From assembly GCF_048771995.1 (NCBI RefSeq), contig NC_133050.1:4228501-4292500 (forward strand): a stretch of DNA of 64,000 bases, written 5' to 3'. Each line of letters begins with the position of its first letter. Within the stretch, counting starts at the first letter, position 1. The position numbers were made by a program, and so were the translations under genes. Below the pieces are notes generated by a model. That model was not told the origin of the DNA. It did not search any database and saw only the letters and a list, made by a program, of their open reading frames with translations. This document shows positions 1 to 12,010 of the stretch, one piece after another. Source of the DNA: Taeniopygia guttata. Lineage: Eukaryota; Chordata; Aves; Passeriformes; Estrildidae.

Positions 1-1379
1 GGGATCGCTGGAGTCCTCCGGGCTGATGCATCTGAATGCCACGGTTCCCATAACCTCATCAGGAAAAATTGTCCACACCTGGACCTGGATTGTTCAACCC
101 CGGCTCAGAGAAAAGAACTTTATGAATATGTGGGACTCTGAATGGAAAGAAAAGGCAGGTGACTGAAATCCTGGCCTCGGGCAGAAAATTTCCTATAAGA
201 ACTGCAGGGTCCGGGAGGGTGGTGTGTGTGTCCAGGGGAACCTCTGCCGAGAGGCTCCTTCCTGTCACGCACCCAGTGCCGAACCTGGGCTCAGCACTGT
301 CCTTTTCCTTTTGGCCTGCTCAGAGAGAATTCAATCCTGAATAACTTTTTATTGTTTCATTTTAAATTTGGCTGGACTAATTTTCATTTATAAAAGGGGG
401 AAGGGGACTGTGGGGAGAACGGAGAACATCTAAACAACAAATCACAATAACATAACTCTACATCAATAAAGCTTCTCTTAAGATACACACAATATTCATC
501 CCTTAATTGCAAGAGCCAATCATCTCATATTCTATCTATTACAGTTTGGATGGAGACCAGAAGTAATACCTTGCAAAAGGAAAAGAGGGTACAAAGGTCC
601 CTGCAGTCCCCTGGCCTGGTACCTCAGCCAGTGGGGAAAGGAAGAGGGCAGCATGTGGCCAGGAGTTTAAATAGAGGCTGTGTCCTCCAAAACTTTGAGA
701 GAGAAAAGCCCAGCAGCAGATGTCCCCATGGACTCTCTCCCTTTATTCAAACAAAGCTGCAGGGCTCCTCTGGCTCCTTTATGGACACTGGCTTTTCACA
801 GCCTGGTTTGTATGCACACCTGTTTCCTTGTATCAGAGTATCACCAGCCTGCAGTGACTCCCTGCCACTCTGGTCTGCAGGAGAAATGGAGCTGATTTCC
901 ATTAAGGCCCTCCCAGAGGGAAGGAAGAACAGACCCAGAGGAGACAAGCAACCCCTGCAGACATCCAAACTTCTGCACCAGATGCCGAGTGAGTCGCAGA
1001 GGGGGCGTAGTGGGTGCATTTCCCTCAGCCTTCTCCTGAGACTCAGCAGCCGGGGGCTTGCACTGCACATGTGTGTTGGATAATCTACCAAGTTTAATTT
1101 TTTTTCATTTCTCTAGTCAGGCTTGGTTTGCCTTTGCCTTGGGGAAAGGAATTCTAATGGGTTTTTTAAGGGATGTTACACCACTCAAGGGAAATGAGCT
1201 TAACATCTCAATAAACTGGGAATAACCCAAAAGGTACCCAAAAACCATAATGACCATGGAGAAAAATCTACGATCATCATCCGCAAACGTCAAGGAATGT
1301 CAACCCCGGACACTGCCCCCTGGCATAGTTGGAGACACCTGGACTGGAAAAGCCTGAGAAGGAAATCAAGGAGTATGGC
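1..1379. repeat. Left copy of terminal segmental duplication, non-LTR part
   Basis: This stretch is repeated almost base for base at 60942-62320 in the same orientation, with roughly ten substitutions visible (for example 549-556 against 61490-61497). No gene is recognised in it; its open frames are short and have no family signature. It holds AATAAA-type motifs (467-472, 1209-1214) and a TTTATT at 347, consistent with retroelement or UTR-derived sequence. Because the match starts at the window edge, the true left boundary of the duplication is not visible. Confidence 0.8.
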
Positions 1380-2763
1380 TGTCATGGTTTGACACTGGCA
1401 CACAATGCCAGTGCCCCCATGAAAATGCAACCTCTCAATTGAATGCTGCGAAATGCAATCGAGAACAGAGCAAAGCAGGCCCAAGCTTAATAACAAGGAA
1501 AAAAACTTTATTAAGCTACTACTACTATACTACTATAAAAGAAAAAAAAAGATAAAAACACCACACAAAATTCAAAATGAAAACCTTCCAAAGTATTCCT
1601 CCTCTCACCACCCAACCCCAACAAACCACAGTGAGACACAATCTGGACTCCAATCAGGTGTCCACCCTCCAGACAATCGATACTCAGTTCATCAAAGAAG
1701 AGAGGAGCCCCTCCTGTGCCACAGACCCGCCCAGGAAACACAGCTGCCACATCCTGTGCTTCCATGTCACACATAGCACCACCCAGAGAAAGAGTTTGCC
1801 ATGGTGGCCCTCTCCTTTCCATGCACAGTGCTCTCACCACCAATGCATGGATGGACAGACTGCTTTTAGGATTTTTCCTTTCAAGGATGCCCTGCCAAGA
1901 GGGGAAAAAACAACAGTTCAGTTTTTTATTTTTGGGACCACAATTCCCCCAATTTCCCCCTGGGGCTGAGGGTCCAAGAACAGAGATCTTCTCTTCTTCT
2001 CTGAAGACAGGGGACACCACCACAAACTTCCCTAACTTTTCTTTGTTTGTTCAACTTCTGTCTTTTCCCAGCTGAAGCATGGTCTCTTTGGCTCACCAGC
2101 ATCCTCCTAAAATACAGTCTCTCTTGGAGGAGAAGATCAGTTCAGTCTGTGGCTACCAAGAAAAAGTCCAGCAAAAAGCCACTCCATCATCTCCTCCCAC
2201 CTAAAATTTCTCCTTCCAACATCCCAGGGTCCAAGCTGTCTCTCTTCCTCTCTTTCAAACCGAGGAGGAGAAAAATTTCACAAAGCTTTCATTTCTCAGG
2301 AAGGGTTAAAAGTCCCGACTCCCAGAGACGGCTCGCTGCCCAGGCTCCCGCTCCCACAGGCAGCTGGGCACCTTGCGGCCCCCCCCAGCTCTTCTTCCCC
2401 ACGATGAACTGCTGGCAAAACCACCGCTGTCTCTTTCTCTCTCTCTTGAGAAAGAGAGACTCTGGGGGGAAACGGAGACATCCCAGATTTTCTCCACCCT
2501 TCCATCTGCAGGGGGTTCCCAGGCCCCTCCACCCTTTGGCCTACCTCAGTCAGGCCAGGGGCCTTCCCCTCCCCCGCCCAGCCACGGATGGGCAGGGGAG
2601 AGTCCTGCACTGCACGCTGACCGGAACCAAAGAGAGCGGGTTCTCCTGGGAATTCTGCTTTTAACCCCTCTGTGTTCTCAGAGGCGTGTCCACCTTCAAT
2701 TGGTCATATCCAAATTGACCTCTTTCTTTTGAGAAAATTCATTTTCCGTGTCAAACCACGACA
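1380..2763 (-). repeat. 1.38-kb LTR (copy 1), probably ERVL-like, inserted in an MROH last exon
   Basis: The segment begins TGTCATGGTTTGACAC and ends GTGTCAAACCACGACA, which are inverted complements with one mismatch, and it has the TG...CA ends of an LTR. The minus orientation is inferred from TTTATT near 1507 (AATAAA on the minus strand). Immediately right, at about 2765, the sequence becomes the coding tail of an MROH terminal exon, so the element interrupts that exon. The bases left of the element (ATGGC) and right of it (GCAGA) do not form a target-site duplication. An identical arrangement lies at 62321-63703. The family name is an inference from the terminal sequence; the boundaries are seen directly. 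Confidence 0.75.
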
Positions 2764-2990
2764 GCAGAGTACCAGGAGACTGTGAAGAGAGCACCAGGAC
2801 TCAATGTCACTGGAGCCCCAGGCACACCTGATGCTGGCCACAGCTGTGCCTGCTGCAAGCTCCCATAGCTGCTGCCTTCCCCCTCCCTGTTGACAGCTCT
2901 GTCCCTCCAGCCCTCAGACCCTGCCCATCACCTTCTTTTTCCCCCCATCTCATCCCTTCCCCTTCCCTTCCATTAATAAACAGTTTGGTT
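2764..2990 (+). pseudogene. MROH-like last-exon remnant with 3' UTR (copy 1)
   Basis: From about 2767 the sequence matches the intact MROH last exon at 11708-11806, including the coding tail that ends CKLP and the TAG stop at 2864-2866, then the 3' UTR and an AATAAA at 2975-2980. The 5' part of the exon and everything upstream are missing and replaced by the LTR at 1380-2763, so this is a gene fragment. The match to the intact gene's 3' flank continues to 3047, where the intact locus instead enters the ERV. It could be carried in transcripts initiated in the LTR, but no promoter evidence is visible. Confidence 0.8.
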
Positions 2991-3049
2991 TCTACCCCTT
3001 ACCCTCATCTCCATGGAGCTGAAGCGGCCCAAATCCCGGGCCCTGGGAC

Positions 3050-4511
3050 ACACAGGCCCCTGCTGCTGTTCTCTTCCACGCCGTGTTCTGTGCACACACA
3101 CACAGAACGAGGGCAGATCAGGCTGGAGAGGTGCCTGTGCTGAAGGTGCACTTCCACAACCCTGTGGAGTTGCAGATCTTGCTGTGCAGCCTGGAGCCCC
3201 TGGAATTTGGAAGAGCCAAGCTGAGTATGCTCTGAAGGCAGCTGTGAGGGATTCCATGGCAAGCTTCCACGGAGGGCAAAGGAGCTTGGAATGCTGGAAG
3301 TTTTCAGGAATAACTTCCTGAAGGCTCAGCAGTGTCCATCCCTGCACAGGATCAGGGAGAGGGCCGAACCAGCGACCATCCAGGCTTAGCAGGGAGCTTT
3401 GGGTGTGCCTGAGGGCAAATGAAGCAGCAGCGCGGTGCCCGAGACTGGGACGCGTGACCCTGCCAGTGCCCGGAGCACTCTCAGGCAGTGCTGGGATCCC
3501 GGCTGTGGTTCTGGTCCCCACAAGTGAGGAATGGCAGCCCCAGGCTCAGAGCCAGTCAGAAAGCCAAGCAAGTGAGAGCAGAGGGAGGGCACCCTTCCAG
3601 TCTCTCTTGGGCATGGCCGCAAAACAGCCCCTGCTGCTTCTTCCTCTGCCTGTGTTTGGGCTGTGCTGGTGGCAGAGGCAGCCAGGCTGTGCTCTGCCTT
3701 CCAGAGCCTGTTGGGAGCGGGCATGAAAAGCGCTGTGTGCACAGCAGAGAGGCCTGGAAGGTGCTGGCAAGAGCGTCCTGCGGGAGCAGGGCTCTGGGCT
3801 CTGGCTGGGAACAGCCTGGTCTTGGTGCCGTGGGCGCAGGCAGGAGTTGAGGCAGGTGAAGAGGCAGTGAGCAGCTTGTGTTTGTAGAGGGCCTGGGGCT
3901 GCACGTCTGAGCCTCCACCTGGAAAGGCACTTGGGGGAATAGGAGCTAGAGCTGGAGTGCCTGTCCTGAAAGGACGTGAAGTCCTTCAGCCTTGCCAGTG
4001 TTTCCTAAGGGTGTGTTGGTGCTGAGCAGAAAAGCCGCACATTTGGGGAAATGCCTTTGGAGGACAGGGGCTTGCTTCTCAAGGAAAGTGCTTCCCAGGG
4101 AGCTCCCAGTGAGGCAGGTGCAAGTGTCCCCCTTTGGCTCTCTGTGCTCCTTTCAGTCCTTGAGGCCCACTGCACTTGGCAGAGGGACAGGGGAAGGGAG
4201 AAGGCTGTGAAGAGCAGGTTTGGCATCCACCTGGACCTGCAGGGACCAACCCAAGCACCTGCAGCAGCGTGTGTTACCCCCCCCTTTGGACAGAGGGGTG
4301 AGCAGAACCATCTCTGTCCATCTGTGAGCCCCAAAGCACTCTGTGGAGCTGTGAATTAAAAGGCCTTTTCACACTCACTTTTCACATCTTCCCTGTCTGT
4401 TGTGTTGCATCTCTTGGCAAGATGCATTTGCCTCCTGTTTGCTGGGAGCTGCTGTGGCCCAGGGCCAGCACAGACTGGGCTGGGTGGGCCAGGCAGTGTG
4501 GTGGAGAGTCT
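3050..4511. other. Intergenic, no gene recognised
   Basis: This is GC-rich sequence downstream of the MROH tail. Overlapping open frames of 70-180 codons exist on both strands, but none shows a recognisable motif or consistent splice sites, and their abundance is expected from the base composition. A short (CA)n run lies at 3092-3102. Confidence 0.5.
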
Positions 4512-5241
4512 TGGCTGATCTTGGTGTGTGCCTGGCCTCAGAAAAGGCTTGGAAGATTTGCCTGCCGAGGTGTCCTGCTCCTTGGCTCTCCCTGTGCATT
4601 TTGGAGAGCACAAGGGAGGCATTTCTGGCAGCTGGGCATCAGCAGGCCTTCAAATGGGGGCGTGTTGTGGAGCGAGCGCAGCTGAGATACCCTGAGAGGA
4701 GCCCAGGGCTCCTTGCTCCTCTCTGCTGGCCCGTGAGCGTCTGTCTGCTCTCGGGATGGCCCTGGCTGTGTCACGGGTGCTGCGTGGACACGAGACAGCC
4801 GCTCCTGTCCCGCTGGGTCCCAGCAGTGCCTGGCAGCCGTCCTGCATCCACGTCAGGATGCTGGCCAAGAGAGGCCCTGGAAGCTGAGGCAGCTGATTTT
4901 AAGCTTCTGCAGGTGCCAACAGGTCAAGGCCAACAGTGTTCCCTCAGGATACAGCATTCCTGAGGGGCTTCCCCAGAGCTGCCTGATGCCACCCACTCCT
5001 TGTGGCACCAGTTGCTTTCCTGTGGAAGGTTCTACCTTCCCCAAGAGCACAGAAGGAGCTGGAGAAAGACCTGGCCAGCCTGCTCTTGATCCTTTACCAG
5101 CAGCCCTGGGTGAGCAGAGTAATCCCAGCTGAGCGCAGATGTGCCAATGGAAGAGCCGTGCATGGGAAGGCTCGGTGGGAAGGATGATCCAGGATCCATA
5201 GGCCTGGCAGCCTGAGCTTGCTGCCGGGGAAGGCCTTGGAG
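4512..5241 (+). repeat. Inverted duplication, arm A (partner 47671-48405)
   Basis: The reverse complement of this 730-bp segment occurs at 47671-48405 with about 96-97% identity by eye. Both arms preserve a roughly 140-codon open frame (here 4515-4963), but this GC-rich frame has no recognised motif and is not called as a gene. The right part, from about 5050, is CR1-like coding sequence. Arm A continues into more CR1 sequence at 5242, whereas arm B stops matching exactly there. Confidence 0.8.
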
Positions 5242-5300
5242 CAGATCCTCCTGAGTGCCATCCCACAGCACGTGCAGGGAACCAGGGGGTCTGCTGGAGG
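5040..5300 (+). mobile_element. CR1-like LINE fragment (reverse transcriptase N-terminal region)
   Basis: Translated on the + strand, with frameshifts, this gives ILYQQPWVSRVIPAE followed about 45 codons later by PGKALEQILLSAIPQHVQ. Those two blocks have the order and spacing of the start of the reverse transcriptase domain of avian CR1 ORF2. Stops and frame changes make it a dead fragment. It spans the right edge of the inverted duplication. Confidence 0.65.
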
Positions 5301-5301
5301 G

Positions 5302-6370
5302 AGGGAAACTCTGCAGAGGGACAGGGACAGCTGAGGGTCCTGGCGGGAAGTTGAGGGCTTCTTTGTGGTGTTTGCAGGGTGTTGGTGTTGGACGTGCGCT
5401 GGGGAAGGAGTTGTCTGGGAGGTGAGAGGTCTGGGCTGGAATTTGAGTCTGTTTTAAGGCAGCATCCTTCGTTTGGCACAGCCTTGCTCATGGGTCTCAG
5501 AAAGAATATCCGTGACTGTTTGTGTTCATGGTCCTGATTGTGCTGCAGGGAACAAGAGGGGAGAGCTGTACTTTATTGGCCACTTAGATCTCTATACTGG
5601 GGCAGGGTTAACCATTTTGCCATCTACTCATTGTTGCCAGCAGTTGCTCCAGGTGCTCCTGCCAACAGCCCCTGCAGGCAGGAGCACAGCCCCCAGTGCA
5701 GGTGGGTTTGGCTCCCTCTGGCACAGAAGCCCCCCAGGGGCACAGGTCTCTGGGGCAGGAGACGGGCACCAGCCCTGCCAGGGCTCGGGGCTGGCAGGTC
5801 TGCCTGGGTGGGGACTCTGCCACAGCTGCTGGTGTCAGCGCTCCCCGGGCCCAGGGCTCAGAGCAGCATTCGTGCCCTGGCCCACAGTTCCTTGTGTGTG
5901 CCACACCCGCGGGTTTAGGGTGGCCACGGGCTGGGATGAGTCCCGAGGAGGCTGTGGCAGCTTCCATGGAAGGTTCTGTGCCCTTCCCAGCGCAGCTGTG
6001 TCGGCAGCCCTGGGAGCTCCTTCTGCTGCCCGGAGCCCGCAGAGCCGGGCAGTGTTTGCTGATGGTCTGAGCCGTTCCTAAAGATCCTGTCGGGCTGTCT
6101 CAGACACTTGGGGCCAGGGATTCCTTCCAACCTGGGCCACTTTGGCTGGGCAGGGGGTGGCCCCAGGGCAGGTGGCAGTGTGTGCAAGGCCCCTTTGTGA
6201 CATGGTGCAGCATGGTTACTATGGCATAGAACGGGACAGGATGGCCTTTGTGACACGTGCTGACATAGGAGCTGGCACTAACCAGAGCACGCCACTCTGC
6301 TCAGAGCAGGCGACCGGACAGGACGGGACAGAGCGGTGCCGTGAGGAGCCCCTGCACAGCGCGCTCATTC
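5302..6370. other. Intergenic, upstream of the MROH gene
   Basis: No gene is recognised. The sequence is GC-rich with long chance open frames on both strands. A motif resembling an RFX X-box half-palindrome (GTTACTATGGCAT, 6215-6227) is present but is too weak to call as a regulatory site. Confidence 0.4.
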
Positions 6371-6382
6371 GTGCCTGACCCG

Positions 6383-6528
6383 GAGCTTTTCCGAGGCATT
6401 ATTCCTACAGGTGACCTCGTGGCAAGACCACAGGACTTGGCAGCCCGTGGCCTTTCCGAGGCTTCTCTTTTGTAGGTGCCCTTAAGGACTTGTTCACTTG
6501 GAGCTTTCCCAAGCCATCTCTCTTTCAG
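6383..6528 (+). promoter_or_regulatory. Three tandem splice-acceptor-like units before MROH exon 1
   Basis: A degenerate unit of the form CTTTCCGAGGC, pyrimidine run, AG, GTG occurs three times, with the AG at 6409-6410, 6474-6475 and 6527-6528 (spacings 65 and 53). The last lies 24 bases before the ATG of the MROH gene. Each is a plausible 3' splice site, so the first coding exon could be joined to an upstream untranslated exon in alternative ways. This is a sequence pattern only; no transcript evidence is available. Confidence 0.4.
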
Positions 6529-6552
6529 GTGCCCTCGATACCAGACTCTGGC

Positions 6553-9500
6553 ATGGCGGGCAGATTTCTCGGCTTGTTCAGAGTGTTCAGGGGAAAAAAA
6601 AAGAAAAGCCCTGAAGCTGCTCCACCACAACAGCGTGAAAACCTGGAGCAGTTCCAGCCACCGGAGGACGGTGAGTGGCAGAGCTGGGCCACAGGACTGA
6701 TGCCTGCAGCCAGCTTGGCCCCATCCCGTCCCTTCCTGTCCCATCCCATCCCATCCCATCCCATCCCATCCCATCCCATCCCATCCCATCCCATCCCATC
6801 CCATCCCATCCCATCCCATCCCATCCCATCCCCTGGGGATGTGCCCATGGACAGGAGGGAAGAGGGCCTGGGCAGACACCCCGCAGTGGCCGTGCTCCAT
6901 CCCCTGGGGCATCCCGGGGCGGTCCCTGCCTGGGGAGCCCAGGGCTGGGCTGTGTTCTCCGGCCTCTCCCGCAGCCCCTCAGCCCTGGCTGCGCTCGCTC
7001 TTTGCCAGATGCAGCCCTGGACCGCACACAAGAGAAGAAACCTGCCCGTGGCCGTTTCTGCAAAACCCTGAAGGTGCCTGCAGCCATCCCCACCTGAGCT
7101 GGGCCTGCTGTCACTGCTCAGCCCAGCAGCACGCCTGGAGCACTCCATGGAACATCCCTGGCTTTCATTTCCTTTGTTCTCCTACAGACGTTCTGGAAGT
7201 TCCCGTGCATTCGACGTAGAAAGACCGGCAGCGCAGCAGCTGAGGGCCCGGCCGAGCCTGGCTCGGGGCTGACCGAGCTCCAGGCTGAGCCTGATGTCAG
7301 CCCAGATTTGCCTGAGCGCTCAGAGAACTCTGACACCTCAGTGACTGAAACTCAGACAAAGATTCTTCTCACATCAATGACTGAGGATGTGGACATCACA
7401 AACGCCAAAACCAGAGACACTCAGGGCATCGCAAATACTGACACCATGCCCTCTCCAACTCTGAGTCAGGAACTCATATTCGACTATTTCAAGGACCCTT
7501 GTGTTCCTTCTCAGCAGCAGGTAAGCAGCCTGGGGCCAGGCCTGGAGGCCTCCCAGCATCGTGTGTCCCCTCAAGCCATGGTCTCTGGGCCCCCTCAGCC
7601 TTTGAGGCCAGCACAGTGTGGAAGAAGGGAAGCACTTCTTTGAAATAGCTGGGCAAGTTGTTCCCTGGACAATGTTCCATTTCTCCCCCATGCTTCCTCC
7701 AGGTGCCAGCCAAGGTGAAGAACATCCACCAGCGTCTCATGTCCCAAGTCACTGTGGATGTCTGGCTGAAGAATGACATTTTGAGGCTGGCTGAAGAACA
7801 CCCTGCTGACCTGGTGCTGACCCTCCTGCGCTGTGCCCCAGCGTGTGACAGGTACGGGGCCCACGAGCCTTGAGAGCTCAGGGCTCAGCAGCCTTTAGGG
7901 CCCACGGCCCTGCACAGCCTGTGCAATGGGCTCTGCCAGACAGGCAGAGAGGCCCAGGAGCCTCAGGCCCCTCTGTTCCCTGAGCCTGCTACCAGCGCTC
8001 CCCCCCTGCCCTTCAGGGCACAGGGGCTCTGTCACCTGGGCCCCCACGGGTGCACAGGGCATGGTGCCGTGACTGAGATGCCCCTGACACAGAGCTCTGA
8101 TCCCACAGAGCCGCTGCAATGATGTGGCGAACCATAGGCTCATCGAGTCCCACAGTGGAAAAGGTGCTGCCAACGCTGCTCTGTGTGATGGAGAACTGGC
8201 CTCTGCACAGCATGTGCACCTCTGATGGGGACAACGAGGAAGTCTTTGCCCTGGCTGTGAGTTTCTGGAACTGGCCTTTGCTCACCCCCAGGTTGCCAGC
8301 AGCTCTCCATCCTCTCCATCCCTCAGTTGCTGGGCTGAAACCTGGGCTAGGGCCAGGCTCAGGGGGCACCAGGCCCGCTGCTCCCCCTGCGTCGGCTCTT
8401 GGGCCCTGCCCCATGGACACCTCGTCACTGAGCGCTGCCTTGGGCTGTTCTCTTGCAGGCAACTCTGGGTCTCTGGGTGATTCTCCAGGTGCCTGAGTGC
8501 CAGGAGGCGATAAACCTTTATTCCCCCCGCCTGTTTGTGGCTCTGCTCTTCCATCTTGTCATCACCACACAGCAGATACCATCAGAGGAAGTTGCTACAT
8601 TCTGGAGAGCATGCTGGCAGGCACACCACCTTCACTGCAAGCCCAACAGGTCCCAGTCCCCCTGTCCTTCCCGTGCCCTTGTGGCCAGTGCCAGCGCTCC
8701 CAGTGTGACCTGGGCTTTGCTCTGCACACAGGTTTGCAGTGCAGGCCATGAAGGCTCTGCTCTGCCGACTGCAGTGGGACCATGTGGTGCTGGCTATGGA
8801 GCGCAAGCGTGACTGGGACATGCTGCTGCGTGCTGACACCCAGCACGTTGCTGTGGGCCTGCTGGCCAGGTGAGACCCCCTTCTCCCCACGGTCCCCAAT
8901 TTGTGCCCTGTGCCCAGGTGCCCCTCACAGTCCCTGCGGTCATGGGCCAGAGGGCCTTTTCACTGAGGGACAGCCAAGGAAACTGGAAAAGGCTTGGAGA
9001 GGAGGGTGCCCAGAAGGGGCCGCCTCACAAAACGCCCACATCCTCTCCAGGGATGCTGGGGAAAGACCCGAACTCTGTGAGTCCCTCCTGGGAGGGGTTT
9101 GGCCTTCCCACCTCAGGGCCTTTTTCCCCCCTTGCCAGGGTGTTGTGCCATGTCTTGGACCCCTTCTGTTCCCGCATTGCATTCCGCCTGCTCCAGCCAC
9201 AGAGCAGGGAAGAGCCGTGCTGGGATCTGCCCTCCCTGGCATTCCTGGTGGAGGTGAGCCTGTTGGCCAGCGCTGCCTGCCTCAGCTGCCTCCCGGCTCT
9301 CTGCCCTCTCGCAGCCGCAGCTGCCTGGGACGGTGCCCACGCCCCGTGCTGCTGCCTGGGCCCGGCCCCGTGCGGTTCTGGGCTCCTGCCGGCCGGGTCC
9401 CCTGTCACTGCCCTGTGCCTTTCAGGGCCTCGAGTGCCTGGAATTGAGTGAATGCGGTGACAGCGTTCTGGAGATGATGTCAAGGTACCTGCGGAGCGAG

Positions 9501-11806
9501 TGCAGGGAGCGGCGTCGCCTGGCGCTCCGAGGCCTTGTGGTGCTCACCAAGGATCCCTCGATGGTGAGAAGGGGGCAGCAGCTGAAGCTGCGCTGGGCAA
9601 AGCAGCCCCTTGGGCTGGCAGGGCTTCAGGAGCTGAGGCAGCTGCTCCCAGCTCTCCTGCCTCACCTGCCCCAGTGCTTTGGGACAGGCCTTTGGCCTGT
9701 GGGCTCTGCAGCAGCAGGGTGGGCCTGCAGTGCCAGGGCGGTGTTGGCCGTGCAGCCATCCACGGCTCCCCAGCCCACCCTTGTGTTCCGCACAGGCCAG
9801 AAGAATGTACCCGCTGTCTCAAAGCCTTCTGGAGCTGCTGGGGGATGCAGATGGAGAGGTGGTCAGCATGAGCCTCTGTGTGTTCACAAATGTCCTCCAG
9901 CACAAAGACATCCTGGTATCCAGCACCACTGCCCCGAAGCTCACTGAGGCACTCCTCCTGCTCTTTGACCATGTAAGGCTCTATGTCCACAGCCATGGGC
10001 ACAGACTGCCCGCATACACTTTCCCCTTATGGATTTTCTGACATTGTCTCTGGTGAGCCTGGAATAATTGGTCTTAAAAGTCTTATCCTCTTCTTTTCTA
10101 AAGGACAGCAGCTATGTGCGCTTGCTCTCTATTTTACTCTTTGACAAGATCATGAACTTTCTAGTGGATGAGGGAGAAAAGCCCATGAAGAAGATTTTGT
10201 GTCAGAGCTTGCTCCCACTTTTCTTGCACTGCCATGAGGACAACCAGCGCGTGGCAAATGTGAGGTTTTGTGTGATGCTGGTGGATCTCTGGGAGGGGGC
10301 TGGGCTGCCTCCTGCCCTGGCGCCTGGCGGGCTGCAGCCTCCTCCAGGCCCTTGCCACAGGGACGCGGGTCCTGCGCCCTGGGCTCTGGGGCCATCTCTG
10401 GGTCTCGGCTGCTCTCCAGGCTTCTCGGGAAACGCTGCTTGGTGTGGCCGAGTTTTTGAAGAAGAGGAATCTCCAGAAGCTGCTGAAGAAGGAGCAGCTG
10501 TCAAAGTTTGCCGAGTGCCTGGTAAGGAGGGCCGGGAAGCCGCAGCCCCAGCCTGGAGAAGCCCCCTGAGCGCGGTGCTCGGTGTGCGGGCTGGCAGCTG
10601 TGCCCCTGCCCGCTGCTGCAGCCCGAGGCCGCGCGGGCTCTGCTCCAGGCTCCTGCGGCCCGAGCCGGGTGCCGATGGAGCCCCGGCCCGGCGGGGCTGC
10701 GGGGCGGCACCGCGTCTCCCCGGGCAGCAGCCGGCCCTCTGCCCCCTCCAGAGCCCGGCGCCAGCGGCTGCTGGCCGGGCCTCAGGGCTGTGCGGGCAGG
10801 GGAGGCCGGGGTTTGCGCAGGGAGCGCCCGGCCCAGGGGCTGAGCCCGCGCCAACCCTTCCCTCCTGCCGCTCTCTGCAGCTGGCAGAGGACAGCAGCAG
10901 CGCGGCCGAGCACCTGCGCCGGGCCCTGCCCTACCTGCAGAGCCCACAGGAGCCCCTGCGAGAGGCGGCCGTCAGGTTCATGGGTGAGCCACCAGCCCGG
11001 GCTCCCTCCCCGCCCCGCCGCAGCTCGGCCCCAGCCCCTCTGCTGCCCCGGCAGCGCCACCCGGGCCGGCGCCTCTGGCAGCCGTGCCCTGGGGCGGCAG
11101 CGTGCGGCGAGGGCCCGGGCTGAGCCTTGCCGGGCCAGGAGGCCGTGTGGCCCCAGGGCTGGCAGCGCCGCTGGCAGGGAGCTGTGCCGCTGGGCCTGAC
11201 AGGCTCTGTGTTCCCAGGGATGGCCGGGCGCTACCTGAAGGGACAGCCAGTCGAGCTTCACGTTCTCACTCAGGGTGAGTGAGGGCAGCGGGCTGTCAGC
11301 GGGGGCTGGCCGGGAGAGCTGCAATGCCGGCCAGGGAGCTGCAATGCCTGTCCCGGCTGTGGCCAGCTTCGCTCCTTGTGTGGACGAGGGCTGGTGTGGG
11401 CAGGGCACAGAGAGATTTCAGGGACGCCAGTGGGGGGATTCGTGACCAGCGCCTTGCGGCTGATCCCGTTGGGTCTTCCTCTCTGTTAGGCATGGCGGGA
11501 GCTGGGAGAGATGGCCTTAGCAGAAGAATTGCTGGGTGGCCCTCTGGGCTCTGACTGTGGTAGTTTATCTGTCTTCCAGCCCTTGAAGTCATGAGCGAAG
11601 ATGACAGCCCATCCTCCACTAACCTGGAAATTCAGGAAATTTTTGGGAAGAGATGTGCAGAACTAAGGTCATCTGCTGGATTCACAGAACCACGATCCCA
11701 AGAAGAGTACCAGGAGACAGTGAAGAGAGCACCAGGACTCAACGTCACTGGAGCCCCAGGCACACCTGATGCTGGCCACAGCTGTGCCTGCTGCAAGCTC
11801 CCATAG
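6553..11806 (+). CDS. Maestro HEAT-like repeat (MROH) family protein, 15 exons
   Basis: MROH proteins are alpha-helical HEAT-repeat scaffolds of largely unknown function. Exons fitted from GT-AG sites and phase: 6553-6670, 7009-7073, 7188-7520, 7703-7851, 8109-8256, 8459-8649, 8732-8869, 9139-9253, 9426-9563, 9796-9972, 10104-10259, 10420-10521, 10881-10983, 11218-11274, 11580-11806. They sum to 2217 bases (738 aa plus stop) with no internal stop. Residues 1-172 are a basic then acidic, low-complexity N-terminus; residues 173 to about 670 are paired amphipathic helices typical of the family (for example LLELLGDADGEVVSMSL and ALPYLQSPQEPLREAAVRF); the tail ends CACCKLP. The ATG at 6553 is chosen because it opens exon 1 after an acceptor at 6528. 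AATAAA is at 11938-11943. The family call rests on recognition of MROH-like helices; the exact member cannot be named. Exon 2's donor (AAG/GTGCCT) is weak, and upstream coding exons are not excluded. Confidence 0.82.
6739..6832 (+). repeat. (CCCAT)n pentanucleotide microsatellite in MROH intron 1
   Basis: About 18 uninterrupted copies of CCCAT lie between MROH exons 1 and 2. The tract produces long artificial open frames on both strands (repeating SHPIP / GWDGM), which are not genes. Confidence 0.95.
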
Positions 11807-11937
11807 CTGCTGCCTTCCCCTTCCCTCTTGACGGCTCCCTCCCCATTCCCTGTTGACAGCTCCTTCCCTCCAGCCCTCAGACCCTGCCAATCCCCTTTTT
11901 TTTTCCCCAATCTCATCCCTTCCCTTTCCCTTCCATT

Positions 11938-11943
11938 AATAAA
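11938..11943 (+). terminator. Polyadenylation signal of the MROH-like gene
   Basis: AATAAA lies 132 bases after the MROH stop codon. The same signal is conserved in the two exon remnants at 2975-2980 and 63940-63945, supporting its assignment to the family 3' UTR. Confidence 0.75.
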
Positions 11944-12010
11944 GAGTTTGGTTTCTCCTCCTTACCTGCATCTCTGTGGAGCGGAAGCGGCACAAATCCC
12001 GGGCCCTGGG

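Noticed and set aside
6215-6227. RFX X-box-like GTTACTATGGCAT upstream of MROH
   Set aside because: Only partly matches the palindrome and occurs once; chance is likely.
6301-7148. Overlapping open frames with repeating GWDGM or SHPIP
   Set aside because: Artefact of the (CCCAT)n tract in MROH intron 1.
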